From NCBI RefSeq assembly GCF_040581485.1, contig NC_090128.1, positions 38,160,931-38,224,930 on the forward strand: a stretch of 64,000 nucleotides of DNA. The letters run 5' to 3'. Shown here one piece after another: positions 20,389 through 30,764 of this stretch. Made by a program: the position numbers and the translations under genes. The stretch comes from Linepithema humile. Lineage: Eukaryota; Arthropoda; Insecta; Hymenoptera; Formicidae. The notes under the pieces are model-generated. The model did no database searches. It had not been told where the DNA came from and saw only the letters and a list, made by a program, of their open reading frames with translations. The first letter of the stretch is position 1. The number at the start of each line of letters is the position of its first letter.

Positions 20389-20787
20389 TTCTAATGTGTA
20401 TCACCTTCACTAATTAGTCGAACGGTCTAAATGTTTAACTCAATAACCGTAACATCGTGTCCAGTTGCACAAGACAAGAGCCAATCAGCACGTGTCGTTC
20501 TGGTGACAAACCAATAGAGCGTAGCGTCTAACAAAATGGTTGCCACGATGCAAGCCAATCATCGACGGCGACTCTTATGAGGCCCGAAAATGGCGGTACT
20601 AACGCGAACCGACGCGATGACCACGCGGACGCGATAAAGATGGCGGTGGATAAAGGACATTAATTGATCCTTGCTGCACTGTGCACTAATGTGCTCAACA
20701 CCCTTACAGTTAATGTGCACTAATGTGTCAAATACAACCGTAAACGGTCCAAATCGATCACAGTTGATCACAAATCCAGTCAAACCG

Positions 20788-20812
20788 ATGGTTCGAATCC
20801 CACTTCTGATGC
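20788..20812 (-). other. Likely primer-binding site of the gypsy element, atypical
   Basis: Directly inside the 5' LTR the minus strand reads GCATCAGAAGTGGGATTCGA. The part TCAGAAGTGGGATTCGAACC matches the acceptor and T-arm end of tRNA-Leu, but the TGG expected for pairing with the CCA tail is absent. Either the primer is annealed differently or the site has changed. Confidence 0.45.
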
Positions 20813-21151
20813 TGTAAACTTTAATTACTAAGAAACGATAGTCACTGCACGTAGCAAAACTAATATGTGTCAGGATGGGATCAACGGAGCGGTAGGCGGA
20901 ATAAAATAAATGTCCAGAGGCCCTTGTGTGTTGTTGACGCACTTTATTGCGCACCATGTGCCTCGTCTGAGTTCCGGTCTAGAACTGCCTGACTAACTTT
21001 TCTCGCATACAGCTCTGTTCGATTCTTTACTTTCGAGATTAGGGGTCGATATATATATATCGACCTAACTAAGTATCGAGATGTAGGTCGCCATTTATAA
21101 AATACGTTCTGGACAACCTTAATCTAGTTTCTTATTCGTGATTGGCTTACA
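20813..21151 (-). mobile_element. 5' LTR of the gypsy element
   Basis: The 339-bp LTR, TGTAAGCC...GTTTACA on the minus strand, is identical to the 3' LTR after removal of the Harbinger insertion. It contains an ATATATATAT stretch inside a GGTCGATA/TATCGACC inverted repeat (about 21044-21064). Confidence 0.92.
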
Positions 21152-22078
21152 ACATATTTAAAAATTATTTTTAAAATAATATTTACTGTTTATATGCATT
21201 ATTTACAAAAAAAATATAAAGAAATTTATTTTTTATATTTAATTGTGAAAACCTCAAAAATTGTCAAGAAATTGTAACTGAAATTCATAAATGTAAGTAC
21301 TATTCTAGGGTAATATAAAAAGCATCATACACAAATTTATTATGATACAAACTTAAATAATGAAATTGTAATATATGTTTCAACATTGCAAATGTGAATA
21401 TTTATATGATAAAATTTACAAAGTGTTAACAATTTTCAAATATTTGCTAATAAAATATTATTAAAATGTTTCTGTTGAAATCTTAAAATAATTCTTTAAA
21501 GCTAATATGATGGGGTACATATTAGGGATCATTAAATATGCGGCAACATTGTGATTATAAAATTTTATAAGTATCTATAATAAAAATTAAGTATAATAAA
21601 TATAATAAGTATACAAGTATAATAATAAAATTTTTATAAGTATCTATAATAATAAAAATACATATATGTTGTATTAATCTGTTAATTGCGTTAAATTAAT
21701 TAATAATTTTTTTATATTTATTGGCGACTCTTCTTTGATTATCTTCAGCTTTCCTCTTATTATCTACGTGCTTGCGATTTTTTTTTGGCAGTATTATAAA
21801 ATTTAATGCGTACATAAGTTTCTTGGAGAATAAATGCAAGCGAGTGACAAAGTTAGAAACAGTTAGAAAAGGAAGAACTTTGAAAGAGAGAGACAGCTAC
21901 TGTTTGTCGATGAGATCATTATGCTCTTCTCTTCCTTCATCGCCCTTCGCCATCAAGCTGTTTCTAGCTCCACCCTTACTTCATCGTCCCTCGCCCACAA
22001 CCGGTTTTCCTGAGGTAACCTTCTCTCTATAGATCTTGGATTTTACCCACGGTGTAAGAATATAAGGTGATTTCACGG

Positions 22079-23587
22079 CAAGATCTATAGAGAGAAGGTT
22101 ACCTCAGGAAAACCAGTTGTGGGCGAGGGACGATGAAGTAAGGGGGGAGCTAGAAACAGCTTGAAGGCGAGGGGCGATGAAGGAAAGAGAGAGCATGATG
22201 ATCTCATCGACAAACAGTAGCTGTCTCTCTCTTTCAAAAGTCTTTTTTTTCTAACTGTTTCTAATAGCGTTTTTGATTATACAGGATTTGAACGACCCAG
22301 GGTTGGTTAATGACGTCATTGCAACCTCTCCACCAATGAAAGACTTGCATTTATAGTAAAATAGTGATTGATCAACCCTGGGTCGTTCAAATCCTGTATA
22401 ATCGAAAACGCTATAACTCTGTCACTCGCTTGCATTTATTCTCCAAAGAACTTATGTACGTATTAAATTTTATAATACTGCCAAAAAAAATCGCAAGCAC
22501 GTAAGTAATAAGAGGAAAGCTGAAGATAATCAAAGAAGAGTCGCCAATAAATATAAAAAAATTATTAATTAATTTAACGCAATTAACAGATTAATACAAC
22601 ATATATGTATTTTTATTATTATAGATACTTATAAAAATTATATTATTATACTTGTATACTTATTATATTTATTATACTTAATTTTTATTATAGATACTTA
22701 TAAAATTTTATAATCACAATGTTGCCGCATATTTAATGATCCCTAATATATACCCCATCATATTTGTTTTAAAGAATTATTTTAAGATTTCAACAGAAAC
22801 ATTTTAATAATATTTCATTAGCAAATATTTGAAAATTGTTAACACTTTGTAAATTTTATCATATAAATATTCACATTTGCAATGTTGAAACATATATTAC
22901 AATTTCATTATTTAAGTTTGTATCATAATAAATTTGTGTATGATGCTTTTTATATTACCCTAGAATAGTACTTACATTTATGAATTTCAGTTACAATTTC
23001 TTGACAATTTTTGAGGTTTTCACAATTAAATATAAAAAATAAATTTCTTTATAATATTTTTTTTGTAAATAATGCATATAAACAGTAAATATTATTTTAA
23101 AAATAATTTTTAAATATGTACTATTTTTTCTTTTATTTTACTACTTTACAAATGATGTTTTTTGTGTATATCCCCAAATTATATTTTATTTTCATTGATA
23201 TTACAGTCTAAATACGAGTACAAAGCAATTTGTATTACAAATGCATCTGTTGCAGCGATATTTAACATTATAAACGTTAAATATCTAGCGCTATAATTTG
23301 CAATATATGTAATTTATAGCGCCTTTCTAATTTACTTTTCAATTATTATTTCGCAATTTTCAGTACTATCAATATTTTACAAAATAAAAGTATTTTTTCG
23401 ATAAAAACTCAAAGCATTTCTATATTAAAGGAGCGAGAGAGAAGACACTAAAACGTGCGAGAGAGACAGCTACTGTTTGTCGATGAGATCATCATTGCCC
23501 CTCTTGCCGCTCGCCCCGCTCAGCATTTGCCCCTCTTGCCGCTCGTCCCTCTTTACGCGTGAGGTAACCTTCTCTCTATAGATCTTG
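22079..23587. mobile_element. Nonautonomous Mutator-like element copy B (inverted relative to A)
   Basis: CAAGATCTATAGAGAGAAGG is at one end and its complement at the other, flanked by ATTTCACGG (22070-22078 and 23588-23596). It is the reverse complement of copy A without the gypsy insertion. It contains MITE copy 2 but no transposase. Its separate 9-bp duplication shows that it came by its own transposition and not by inverted duplication of A. Confidence 0.8.
22265..22413. mobile_element. 149-bp PIF/Harbinger-like MITE, copy 2, in Mutator-like copy B
   Basis: It has the same TIRs as the copy at 18690, flanked by TAA (22262-22264 and 22414-22416). Copy A lacks it at the matching position (TTCTAACTTTGTC, read on the minus strand), which gives the empty site. 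Confidence 0.88.
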
Positions 23588-23667
23588 ATTTCACGGCAAC
23601 AAATTTTTGTGATTTTTCCGTCATTGTTTCACATTGAATCGCTAGGTGGCTACGTGTTGAGGGACTT

Positions 23668-23668
<1 letters not shown>

Positions 23669-23707
<39 letters not shown>
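23669..23707. repeat. (TA)n microsatellite
   Basis: An uninterrupted AT run inside element C. Confidence 0.9.
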
Positions 23708-23714
<7 letters not shown>

Positions 23715-24144
23715 AGAAATTTTATTAAAATTTTATTGTCCTGCGGAACTTAATTATAAATATTCATTTTCTTAAAGAAACTTAATTTTCTATAAAGACT
23801 GGAATACATTATTAATTATATTTTCTGCAAATTTAACTAAGAATAATTTGTTATAAAAAAATTAAAAAATATTTTGTCAGTAATATATATTTTTATATAC
23901 AATGTTAAAAGTTTTATTTTAAAAAATTTGTATTATTTAGAATTATAATTATATATAGATGTGCTTTAGAGATTTATCATCTATCCTTTTCTATCCACAT
24001 CTATCCACATCTTCTATTCTTTTTTACTTGGGATCTTGCACCAACGTGACATCTTGTGTGACATGCCTTAACTATGACATCTTGATTACAGATTTTTTGA
24101 TAGAATACAATGATCGTGAAATCACCTTATATTCTTACACCGTG

Positions 24145-24508
24145 CCCACCACTCACTCGCATACATACCTACACGATACATGCAGCACACACACGCACGC
24201 ACACACACGCTTATGCATGCACAGGCGCGCATACGCACGCACACGCATGCGCACCCGCTCCGTACTCCGTACCCGCCATATTCAAATAAAAATTATTTAT
24301 CTTGCGTTTTAAACAAAAACAAATGTTGGAATTATAAATTTAACCAATTATTAATAATGTACAAACGATTAAGCACGATAAATTCATAAGTTATAGTTTA
24401 TGTGACGTAATTGCGACATAGGGGGGTTAACTATCATTGGCACAGTTACGAAAACTTTGTAATTTTTTTTTAAATTAACGAAAAATGTACAAATGATAAA
24501 AATCATAG
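24145..24508. other. Gene-free stretch with CA-rich repeat
   Basis: A degenerate CA/GCA-rich tract lies at 24183-24252; the rest is AT-rich. The overlapping short frames here follow from the repeat. Confidence 0.5.
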
Positions 24509-24527
24509 TACACCAGGTCACACAAAT

Positions 24528-24750
24528 GCCTTGACATATGAAGTTGCACGAGTGTCAAGGCATATCGAGTCGGCGTGTTCCGACTCTATATATTTTTACA
24601 TCATGACTGTGACATCCGGCAACGCTGTTATGGCTGTGTGAAAGCAGCTGGAGTGAAGTAAAGCAATGTGACAAGTTAGGTTAATAAATCGCCTACGTAC
24701 GCGTCCGTGTGACGGTAACCGACGGCTAAGCACACACGGACACGTGACGT
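24528..24750 (+). promoter_or_regulatory. Subterminal hairpins and possible promoter in the left arm
   Basis: Three stems follow each other: TGCCTTGACA/TGTCAAGGCA (24528-24565), GAGTCGG/CCGACTC (24568-24587) and CGTCCGTGTG/CACACGGACACG (about 24697-24747). A TATATATTT lies at 24587-24595, and a consensus-like donor (AAG|GTAAGA) follows at about 24832. The mirror image is at 31142-31364. Transposase binding and transcription into the element are inferences. Confidence 0.35.
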
Positions 24751-25127
24751 AGACGATTTTTGCTTGCGTGCGTGCTTTCCCTGTCGCGATGCCTTGGTGT
24801 CAGCGGTTTCTAGTTTGCATCACCGGAGTAAGGTAAGATTTAATATATTATACACTTGAAAATTGCGTGCTACATTTCATTAAGTTTTTAAAATTTTTAT
24901 TAAATTAATTTTTTTCAGAGAAAGAGACAGAAGTTTATCGTGAAGAAGTGAATCTCGGCCTATTGGTACTAGGATACATGATCGCAGATAAGTTTATTTA
25001 TATTCACACATAATCCTTTTTATTACAGAAGTTTTACTACATATTATTAATTTTCAGGTGTTCTACATTGGAAGGAAAAAGATAAACTTTGAACAAAGTA
25101 TGGACAAAATAATGAAGTGAGTGATGT

Positions 25128-25417
25128 GGCATTATGCATAATGCCCGAGATCAGTCGGGCAGAGTGATAAATATTTGTTAATTTTTAATTTAAAAATTGC
25201 TTTAACCAGGCAATGTAAATAAAAATAAATATAGATAAATATTAATATAAATAGATAATATTAATAAAAATAAATATAATTATATAGATAAATAAATATA
25301 TAAATATATAATATATATTTATTTATATTTATTGCCTGGTTAAAGCAATTTTTAAATTAAAAATTAACAAATATTTATCACTCTGCCCGACTGATCTCGG
25401 GCATTATGCATAATGCC
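25128..25417. repeat. Hairpin unit E1 in the left arm
   Basis: GGCATTATGCATAATGCCCG is at both ends in opposite orientation, and the complementary arms continue (GGGCAGAGTGATAAATATTT, GCTTTAACCAGGCAAT) for about 110 bp each. Related units are at 26102-26398 and, mirrored, at 29488-29784 and 30475-30764. It looks like a palindromic MITE duplicated together with its flank. Confidence 0.6.
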
Positions 25418-25427
25418 AATTGACAAT

Positions 25428-25430
<3 letters not shown>

Positions 25431-25471
<41 letters not shown>
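25431..25471. repeat. (TA)n microsatellite, left arm
   Basis: A pure TA run; its mirror copy is at 30415-30461. Confidence 0.9.
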
Positions 25472-25475
<4 letters not shown>

Positions 25476-25547
25476 TGAAATAGCTATGTAGTACTTTAAA
25501 TACTAATTTAATAAATTATTAATATAGATTTAACTGGGTATGCCAAT

Positions 25548-25751
25548 GTGATTGCGGAATGGTACGAGGCAGACTTAACATTACAGCAACAAAATTCACT
25601 GGAGGATTGGGCAATCTGGCTGAAAGGAGTTGTTACTAACCTACTGTGCTTAAACCATTTGAAGAGAAACCAACGTTCGCTAAAGCTGCACGTCAATTTT
25701 TGCTCAAATGGTCGTTTTATAGGTATTTCTTATTTTTTATTACATTGGTAA
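25548..25751 (+). CDS. Unrecognised exon-like ORF in the left arm of the palindrome
   Basis: The frame MIAEWYEADLTLQQQNSLED continues through WAIWLKGVVTNLL. The same 67-residue frame occurs without change on the other strand at 30135-30338. Its composition is protein-like (Trp-rich, no low complexity). A second frame overlapping its 3' half reads FEEKPTFAKAARQFLLKWSF and ends at a possible donor (ATAG|GTATTT), which suggests a one-base frameshift in an older exon. I do not recognise the family and assign no function. Confidence 0.4.
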   Translation: MIAEWYEADLTLQQQNSLEDWAIWLKGVVTNLLCLNHLKRNQRSLKLHVNFCSNGRFIGISYFLLHW

Positions 25752-25900
25752 TCAAATATATTTGTTTTGCATTTTTAATAACATTTACATTTTGTTTTTC
25801 ATAGCTCGATGATTATCCGGGATCTCACTTTGAGAAGCACGGCGAGTTTCGGATCTTTTCATCTCATCAGCAATTTATTAATATAGATTTAACAATATAA

Positions 25901-26155
25901 ATGAATCTCGGTCTATTGGTACCAGGATACATGATCGCAGGTAAGTTTATATTTATATTCACACATAATCCTTCTTATTACAGATGTTTTACTACATATT
26001 ATTAATTTTCAGGTGTTCTAGAAGCCAATCTGTTACCAAGAACAATGAAGAAAAAGATTGATGTGTATAGATATATAGGTTATGGACAAAGTAATGAATG
26101 TGGCATTGTGCATAATGCCCGAGATCATTCGGGCAGAGTGATAAATATTTATTAA
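25901..26155 (+). CDS. Candidate two-exon ORF in the left arm (60 aa, unknown)
   Basis: The ATG at 25901 opens MNLGLLVPGYMIAG, broken by a GT-AG intron (donor GCAG|GTAAGT at 25940, acceptor TTTTCAG ending 26012). The second exon reads VLEANLLPRTMKKKIDVYRY and stops at 26155 inside hairpin unit E2. A diverged earlier copy of the same block (VNLGLLVLGYMIA, about 24947) has lost the donor consensus. The mirror copy is at 29731-29985. No known domain is recognised. Confidence 0.3.
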
Positions 26156-26398
26156 TTTTTAATTTAAAAATTGCTTCAACCAGGCAATATAAATATAAAT
26201 AAATATTAGTAAATATATATTATATATTTATATATTTACTTATTTATATTTATATTGCGTGGTTAAAGCGATTTTTAAATTAAAAATTAACAAATATTAA
26301 TTGACAATTATTATATATATATATTTATTTATTTATTTATCACTCTGCCAGATGAACACCGACCATCATGACTGGTCTCGGACATTATGCATAATGCC
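26102..26398. repeat. Hairpin unit E2 in the left arm
   Basis: It is of the same family as the unit at 25128, with GGCATTGTGCATAATGCC at one end and a diverged right arm containing an extra GAACACCGACCATCATGACT stretch. Confidence 0.55.
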
Positions 26399-26774
26399 TC
26401 ATTTATCACTTTGTCTATACATATACATTATAAATGTAATATACATTATAAAAGTGTAATATGTAAATATATATTAACTTTTGAATAAAAAATGATATTA
26501 ACATATGCTAAAAAAATAAAAAAATTTGGTTTTTTTATTTCCGATGCTTAGGACGCCCACAATCAGGTTAAAAATTTTGGGTGTTATATATTTTTTTTAT
26601 ATAATAAATTATATTTACAGTGAGTTAGAAAAAATTTATAAAAAAATAATATATAATAATACACAATTAAGTACAAAATATTTTGCACAGATTTTTTGAA
26701 TTGTCATGGTAACGTAATATTATAATAAATAACACCTAGTTACACTGAAATGGAGGCACAAAAAAAATCAAAAA

Positions 26775-27821
26775 ATGAATCGTAATAATTTTTTCTCAAA
26801 TTTATCACCGGCAGATAGAGGCAAGATAGTGGGATTGCGTCAAACAGGATGTAAAATGGCAGAAATTGCAAGAATTGTTGGATGCTCTCGACAAACCGTT
26901 TCATTGTGGGTTAAAAAACATGAAGAAGGAAGAATGGAGAATCTTGAAGATCACAGAAAAAATAATTGTGCTCCACAGAAGACTACACCGGAGCAGAATG
27001 AGGAAATAGTAAGAGCTGTAGACGAAAATCCCTTCGATCCAGTCGCAAATGTATTAAGGAACAGGGAATTAAATATTTCTACAGAAACCGTAAGACGTCG
27101 TCTACGTGCTGCAGGTGTGCACTCACATCCTGCAACAAAGAAAATAGAGCTCAAGCCGCAACATAGAATGGAAAGAGTACAATTCGCAAGAGAATATTTA
27201 AATACACCTCAAGAGGAATGGAATGCCGTCATTTGGATGGACGAAAAAGTATTTTCATCCTCAGAAGATGGGCGACGTAGAGTCTGGCGACCAAATGGAT
27301 CGCGTTTAAATCCCAAATATGTTATCCCATCAGGAAAAAGCGGCAGAATCACATTAGGATTCTGGGGAAGTATGACTTCAAGTGGATTGTTAAATCTACA
27401 AGAGATATCTCCACGAATGGATGCCGAAGAATACGTGGAAATTCTTCAAGAAGTATTAAAACCTGGCATTAGAAGAATTTTTCCGGAAGAACAATATCCA
27501 GTTGTAAAAGTAGTGCAAGATAATAGTGCCGTCCATACATCAAGATTGGTGCAAGCATGGTTCGACGAAAATCCAGACATTCAAAAAATTCGATGGCCAG
27601 CAAAGTCTCCTGATCTAAATCCAATAGAAAATGTGTGGGGTCAAATGGTATCATCATGGAGAGCTGGCGAACTCCGAACAAAAGAAGCCTTACGGAACAA
27701 TGTGCATCAAGTTTGGCAGCAATTATCGCAACGACAAGATTACACGCAAAACTTAATCAACTCAATGCCAAGAAGATTGCAACAAGTTATAGACAATGAC
27801 GGATACTGGATACCGTATTAG
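26775..27821 (+). CDS. Tc1-like transposase, DD35E, intact (348 aa)
   Basis: A cut-and-paste transposase acting in the nucleus on TA-flanked elements. An N-terminal helix-turn-helix (about 9-48; CKMAEIARIVGCSRQTVSLW) is followed by a second DNA-binding part (about 70-115). The DDE domain has WMDEKVF (Asp156), VVQDNSAVHTS (Asp249) and SPDLNPIENVWG (Glu285). There are 35 residues between Asp249 and Glu285, so this is DD35E and not the DD34E of Tc1. The length of 348 aa is full for the superfamily. It lies in the left half of the palindrome and points to its centre; its counterpart on the other strand is broken. Confidence 0.9.
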   Translation: MNRNNFFSNLSPADRGKIVGLRQTGCKMAEIARIVGCSRQTVSLWVKKHEEGRMENLEDHRKNNCAPQKTTPEQNEEIVRAVDENPFDPVANVLRNRELNISTETVRRRLRAAGVHSHPATKKIELKPQHRMERVQFAREYLNTPQEEWNAVIWMDEKVFSSSEDGRRRVWRPNGSRLNPKYVIPSGKSGRITLGFWGSMTSSGLLNLQEISPRMDAEEYVEILQEVLKPGIRRIFPEEQYPVVKVVQDNSAVHTSRLVQAWFDENPDIQKIRWPAKSPDLNPIENVWGQMVSSWRAGELRTKEALRNNVHQVWQQLSQRQDYTQNLINSMPRRLQQVIDNDGYWIPY

Positions 27822-28090
27822 TAAGTATAATGCTATATATGCTACACACACACATACACACACGCGCGCACACAAAATTAATTGTTGAATATTTTTTGTT
27901 TCAGGTATGCAGATGACACAGAAGAAATAGAAATTTAAAGTTAAATAAATAGAAAATTATTGATATTGGATATCCAATAAGTAAGTACTATATCTATATT
28001 AACTAAAATATAAGAAATAAAAAATTAATATTAATAATTTCAATTTTTACTGTGTTTCAGGATGTTTCAGGATAAACCGAGTCCACTGGA

Positions 28091-29100
28091 TCAACCCAGT
28101 TTTTTGTAAAAACAAGCTTGCACCTGAAAAATAGAGAGTATAGGTATCCAGTATCCTTCATTTTCTGTAACTTGCTGCAATTTTCTTGGCGTTGAATTGA
28201 TTAAGTTTTGCGTGTAATCTTGTCGCTTCAATAATTGCTGCCAAACTTGATGCACATTGTTCCATAAAGCTTCTTTTGTTCGGAGTTCGCCAGCTCTCCA
28301 TGATGATACCATTTGACCCCACACATTTTCTATTGGATTTAGATCAAGAGACTTTGCTGGCCATCGAATTTTTTAAATGTCTGGATTTTCGTCGAACCAT
28401 GCTTGCACCAATCTTGATGTATGGACGGCACTATTATCTTGCACTACTTTTATAACTGGATATTGTTCTTCCGGAAAAATTCTTCTAATGCCAGGTTTTA
28501 ATACTTCTTGAAGAATTTCCACGTATTCTTCGGCATCCATTCGTGGAGATATCTCTTGTAGATTTAACAATCCACTTGAAGTCATACTTCCCCAGAATCC
28601 TAATGTGATTCTGCCGCTATTTCCTGATGGGATAACATACTTGGAATTTAAACGCGATCCATTTGGTCGCCAAACTCTACGTCGCCCATCTTCTGAGGAT
28701 GAAAATACTTTTTCGTCCATCCAAATGACGGCATTCCATTCCTCTTGAGGTGTATTTAAATATTCTCTTGCGAATTGTACTCTTCCATCCTATGTTGCGG
28801 CTTGAGCTCTATTTTCTTTGTTGCAGGATGTGAGTGTACACCTGCAGCACGTAGACGGCGTCTTACGGTTCTGTAGAAATATTTAATTCCCTGTTCCTTA
28901 ATACGTTTGCGACTGGATCGAAGGGATTTTCGTCTACAGCTTTTACTATTTCCTCATTCTGCTCCGGTGTAGTCTTCTGTGGAGCACAATTATTTTTTCT
29001 GTGATCTTCAAGATTCTCTATTCCTCCTTCTTCATGTTTTATAACCCATAAAGCAACAGTTTGATAGCTGAATCCCACAATTCTTGCAATTTTTGATTTT
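28091..29100 (-). pseudogene. Second, decayed copy of the DD35E transposase
   Basis: The minus strand repeats the neighbouring transposase with damage. There is a CAA-to-TAA stop just after AWFDENPDI (about 28373), single-base deletions near 28788 and 28872, and an unrelated 5' end upstream of about 29100. Catalytic motifs MDEKVF, VVQDNSAVHTS and the IENV-WGQ region are still readable. The 3' end also differs, reading into ILSIFQVQACF. It is nonfunctional. Confidence 0.88.
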
Positions 29101-29487
29101 TTATGTCCTGTTTAGTGTAATCCTACTTGACTCTGCCTCTGTCTGCCGTATTTGTGTGTTGCATGTTTTGTATATTAAAATGTTTAATAAAATGTTTAAT
29201 GTTTAATAAAATGTTTCATGTTTAATAAAATGTTTAATGTTTATTTGTTTAATTGTAAAAAATATAATTTATTATAAAAAAAATATATATAATACCCAAA
29301 ATAAAAATATATAACACCCAAAATTTTTAACCTGATTGTGGGCGTTAAGCATCGGAAATAAAAAAACCAAATTTTTTTATTTTTTTAGCATTTAATATCA
29401 TTTTTTATATAATATATATTTACATATTACACTTTTATAATGTATATTACTTTTATAATGTATATGTATAGACAAAGTGATAAATGA

Positions 29488-29784
29488 GGCATTATGCATA
29501 ATGTCCGAGACCAGTCATGATGGTCGGTGTTCATCTGGCAGAGTGATAAATAAATAAATAAATATATATATATAATAATTGTCAATTAATATTTGTTAAT
29601 TTTTAATTTAAAAATCGCTTTAACCACGCAATATAAATATAAATAAGTAAATATATAAATATATAATATATATTTACTAATATTTATTTATATTTATATT
29701 GCCTGGTTGAAGCAATTTTTAAATTAAAAATTAATAAATATTTATCACTCTGCCCGAATGATCTCGGGCATTATGCACAATGCC
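29488..29784. repeat. Hairpin unit E2', right arm
   Basis: Mirror copy of 26102-26398. Confidence 0.6.
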
Positions 29785-29985
29785 ACATTCATTACTTTGT
29801 CCATAACCTATATATCTATACACATCAATCTTTTTCTTCATTGTTCTTGGTAACAGATTGGCTTCTAGAACACCTGAAAATTAATAATATGTAGTAAAAC
29901 ATCTGTAATAAGAAGGATTATGTGTGAATATAAATATAAACTTACCTGCGATCATGTATCCTGGTACCAATAGACCGAGATTCAT
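29731..29985 (-). CDS. Mirror copy of the candidate two-exon ORF (unknown)
   Basis: The ATG at 29985, the donor and acceptor sites and the second exon are the complement of those in the left arm. The call stands or falls with that one. Confidence 0.28.
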
Positions 29986-30134
29986 TTATATTGTTAAATC
30001 TATATTAATAAATTGCTGATGAGATGAAAAGATCCGAAACTCGCCGTGCTTCTCAAAGTGAGATCCCGGATAATCATCGAGCTATGAAAAACAAAATGTA
30101 AATGTTATTAAAAATGCAAAACAAATATATTTGA

Positions 30135-30338
30135 TTACCAATGTAATAAAAAATAAGAAATACCTATAAAACGACCATTTGAGCAAAAATTGACGTGCAG
30201 CTTTAGCGAACGTTGGTTTCTCTTCAAATGGTTTAAGCACAGTAGGTTAGTAACAACTCCTTTCAGCCAGATTGCCCAATCCTCCAGTGAATTTTGTTGC
30301 TGTAATGTTAAGTCTGCCTCGTACCATTCCGCAATCAC
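30135..30338 (-). CDS. Mirror copy of the unrecognised 67-residue frame
   Basis: Its translation is identical to the left-arm frame at 25548-25751, so the outer arms are homogeneous here. The function is unknown. Confidence 0.4.
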   Translation of the reverse strand: MIAEWYEADLTLQQQNSLEDWAIWLKGVVTNLLCLNHLKRNQRSLKLHVNFCSNGRFIGISYFLLHW

Positions 30339-30410
30339 ATTGGCATACCCAGTTAAATCTATATTAATAATTTATTAAATTAGTATTTAAAGTACTACAT
30401 AGCTATTTCA

Positions 30411-30464
<54 letters not shown>

Positions 30465-30474
30465 ATTGTCAATT

Positions 30475-30764
30475 GGCATTATGCATAATGCCCGAGATCA
30501 GTCGGGCAGAGTGATAAATATTTGTTAATTTTTAATTTAAAAATTGCTTTAACCAGGCAATAAATATAAATAAATATATATTATATATTTATATATTTAT
30601 TTATCTATATAATTATATTTATTTTTATTAATATTATCTATTTATATTAATATTTATCTATATTTATTTTTATTTACATTGCCTGGTTAAAGCAATTTTT
30701 AAATTAAAAATTAACAAATATTTATCACTCTGCCCGACTGATCTCGGGCATTATGCATAATGCC
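30475..30764. repeat. Hairpin unit E1', right arm
   Basis: Mirror copy of 25128-25417. Confidence 0.6.

Larger units (their letters stand above)
13244..21151 (-). mobile_element. Complete Ty3/gypsy retrotransposon on the minus strand, secondarily interrupted three times
   Basis: Two LTRs (13244-14457 and 20813-21151) flank gag-protease, reverse transcriptase, RNase H and integrase. The 4-bp duplication ACAT is at 13240-13243 and 21152-21155, and the empty site is preserved in element B (AGTACATATTT). Without the three later insertions the element is about 5.78 kb. The two LTRs read identically once the insertion in the left one is removed, so the retrotransposition is recent and the three nested hits are later still. 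Confidence 0.93.
12740..22038. mobile_element. Nonautonomous Mutator-like element copy A, opened by a Ty3/gypsy insertion
   Basis: The ends are CAAGATCTATAGAGAGAAGG and its complement, flanked by the 9-bp duplication GATTTTACC (12731-12739 and 22039-22047). Removing the 7.9-kb retrotransposon leaves about 1.39 kb that matches the inverted copy B end to end. Subterminal sequence around ATGATCTCATCGACAAACAG is repeated in opposite orientation near both ends. A 9-bp duplication with inverted ends fits the Mutator-like superfamily. There is no transposase. Confidence 0.75.
22048..24144. mobile_element. Small TIR element C, host of Mutator-like copy B
   Basis: CACGGTGTAAGAATATAAGG plus ten more bases at 22048-22077 recurs as its complement at 24115-24144, 30 bp without mismatch. 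Without copy B and its duplication it measures about 580 bp and is AT-rich, with no ORF. CC flanks both ends, so a 2-bp duplication as in CACTA/EnSpm-like elements is possible. The class is uncertain. Confidence 0.6.

Noticed and set aside
20559..20957. 132-codon minus-strand ORF across the gypsy LTR
   Set aside because: It crosses the LTR border and primer site and has no motif. The LTR part recurs identically at 13161-13388.
21772..22032. 86-codon ORF in Mutator-like copy A
   Set aside because: It ends in the terminal repeat, is low in complexity and is not a transposase. It is interrupted by a MITE at the matching place in copy B.
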